Shown one piece after another: positions 63,302 through 64,000 of a stretch of DNA of 64,000 nucleotides (positions are counted from its first letter, which is position 1; the number at the start of each line of letters is the position of its first letter). The notes under the pieces are model-generated. The model did no database searches, was not told the origin of the DNA, and saw only the letters and a list, made by a program, of their open reading frames with translations. The stretch comes from Bordetella genomosp. 10. Its GTDB lineage: Bacteria; Pseudomonadota; Gammaproteobacteria; Burkholderiales; Burkholderiaceae_B. The position numbers were made by a program, and so were the translations under genes. The stretch lies in NCBI RefSeq assembly GCF_002261225.1, contig NZ_NEVM01000001.1:1612001-1676000 (forward strand), in the 5' to 3' direction.

Positions 63302-64000
63302 GCGCCGTTGCGCAGATCCCGCCCGAGCCGCGTTCGTCGGCCACCACTTCACAGGATCGCCGCATCCAGATGCTGCGCACGGCAATGGGGCCACTGATCG
63401 CCGCCGCGCTCGAAGACCCGGACGTTATGGAAATCATGCTTAACCCCGACCGCACCCTATGGGTGGATCGGTTGTCGTCGGGCCGCGCGCCGCTGGGCGT
63501 GGAACTGCCCGAAGCCGATGGCGAACGCATCATTCGCCTGGTGGCCGCGCATGTCGGCGCGGAGGTGCATCGCGGTCAACCGCTCCTGACGGCCGAGCTG
63601 CCCGAGACGGGCGAGCGTTTCGAGGGCATCTTGCCGCCGGCCGCGCCGGGGCCAGCGTTCGCGCTGCGCAAGCGGGCCGTGAGCATCATCGGCCTGGATC
63701 GCTATGTGGCCGACGGCATCCTGACCGCCGGGCAGGCGGACTTCCTGCGCCGCGCCGTGCGCGAGCGCCAGAACATCCTGATCGCCGGCGGCACCAGCAC
63801 CGGCAAGACCACGCTGGCGAACGCGCTGCTGGCCGAAATCGCCGCCACCGGCGACCGCGTGCTGGTGCTCGAAGACACCATCGAGCTGCAATGCGCCGCC
63901 CGCGACCATGTGCCGCTGCGCACGCGGGCCGGCGTGGTGTCGATGCAGGAACTGGTGCGCGCCACGATGCGCCTGCGCCCCGACCGCGTGATCGTCGGCG
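63298..64000 (+). CDS. trbB: TrbB, conjugative transfer ATPase (3' end outside window)
   Basis: The start ATG 63298 overlaps the upstream stop; 234 codons are visible of about 320-350. It opens with the N-domain (EDPDVMEIMLNPDRTLWVDRL) and has Walker A IAGGTSTGKTTLANALL near residue 160 and the Asp box VLVLEDTIELQ near 187. MRLRPDRVIVG at the edge is the His/Walker B approach. It is the VirB11-type ATPase that powers the mating channel. Confidence 0.95.
   Translation, partial: MSAVAQIPPEPRSSATTSQDRRIQMLRTAMGPLIAAALEDPDVMEIMLNPDRTLWVDRLSSGRAPLGVELPEADGERIIRLVAAHVGAEVHRGQPLLTAELPETGERFEGILPPAAPGPAFALRKRAVSIIGLDRYVADGILTAGQADFLRRAVRERQNILIAGGTSTGKTTLANALLAEIAATGDRVLVLEDTIELQCAARDHVPLRTRAGVVSMQELVRATMRLRPDRVIVG

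Overview
The window looks like a high-GC betaproteobacterial chromosome, most probably Alcaligenaceae (Bordetella or Achromobacter type), interrupted by an integrative and conjugative element (ICE) of the Tn4371 family. This rests on family recognition of the proteins, on a dispersed GC-rich hairpin repeat of a kind I associate with that family, and on the integrase, RepA/ParA, TraF, relaxase, TraG and TrbB order. No database search was run.

Chromosome, about 1-30063. It opens with the C-terminal half of a homodimeric pyruvate dehydrogenase E1 (aceE). A secreted lipocalin-like protein, a LysR regulator, an Asp/Glu racemase and an FMN azoreductase follow. Next comes a minus-strand GST / SDR / TetR operon, then RidA with a 71-aa partner, a ClpG/ClpK-like disaggregase and a Dyp-type peroxidase. 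After a LysR gene and an orphan AAA-type ATPase lies a sugar-acid catabolic block: an MHS transporter, a 3-hydroxyisobutyrate-dehydrogenase-family enzyme and a two-subunit transketolase, with a divergent LysR. A YcxB-like membrane protein precedes a complete MdtABC-type RND efflux operon with its own outer-membrane channel. A small lipoprotein and a second, inverted copy of the dispersed repeat close this part.

ICE, about 30064 to beyond the right edge. The left boundary appears to fall in the T-run at the end of the dispersed repeat. Int (30247-31446) is followed by an arm of decayed genes (31443-32576 and 43456-45076). These enclose a largely intact stress island (33107-43243): a PAS/LuxR regulator, CsbD, entericidin, small membrane or secreted proteins, a four-gene acyl-CoA-dehydrogenase-like / PIG-L / methyltransferase / glycosyltransferase operon, a large-subunit catalase, a hemerythrin and a cold-shock protein. 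The maintenance and mobilisation module runs from 45407 to 52197: DUF2285 protein, AlpA-like HTH, RepA, three iteron-like repeats, ParA, a small partner, DUF2840, TraF and a VirD2/DUF3363 relaxase. A second cargo region (52357-59338) holds two LysR regulators, four short-chain dehydrogenases, a secreted NTF2-like protein and a secreted cysteine-hydrolase-fold protein. The transfer module starts at 59403 with a LysR (TraR-like), an EexN-like lipoprotein, the TraG/VirD4 coupling protein, a CopG-like protein and TrbB, which is cut by the window edge.

The points most worth follow-up are the uncharacterised four-gene operon with an in-frame amber codon in its deacetylase gene, the iteron array between repA and parA, the insertion of the ICE at the end of a dispersed terminator-like repeat, the ClpG-type disaggregase, and the serine-coding tandem repeat in mdtB.
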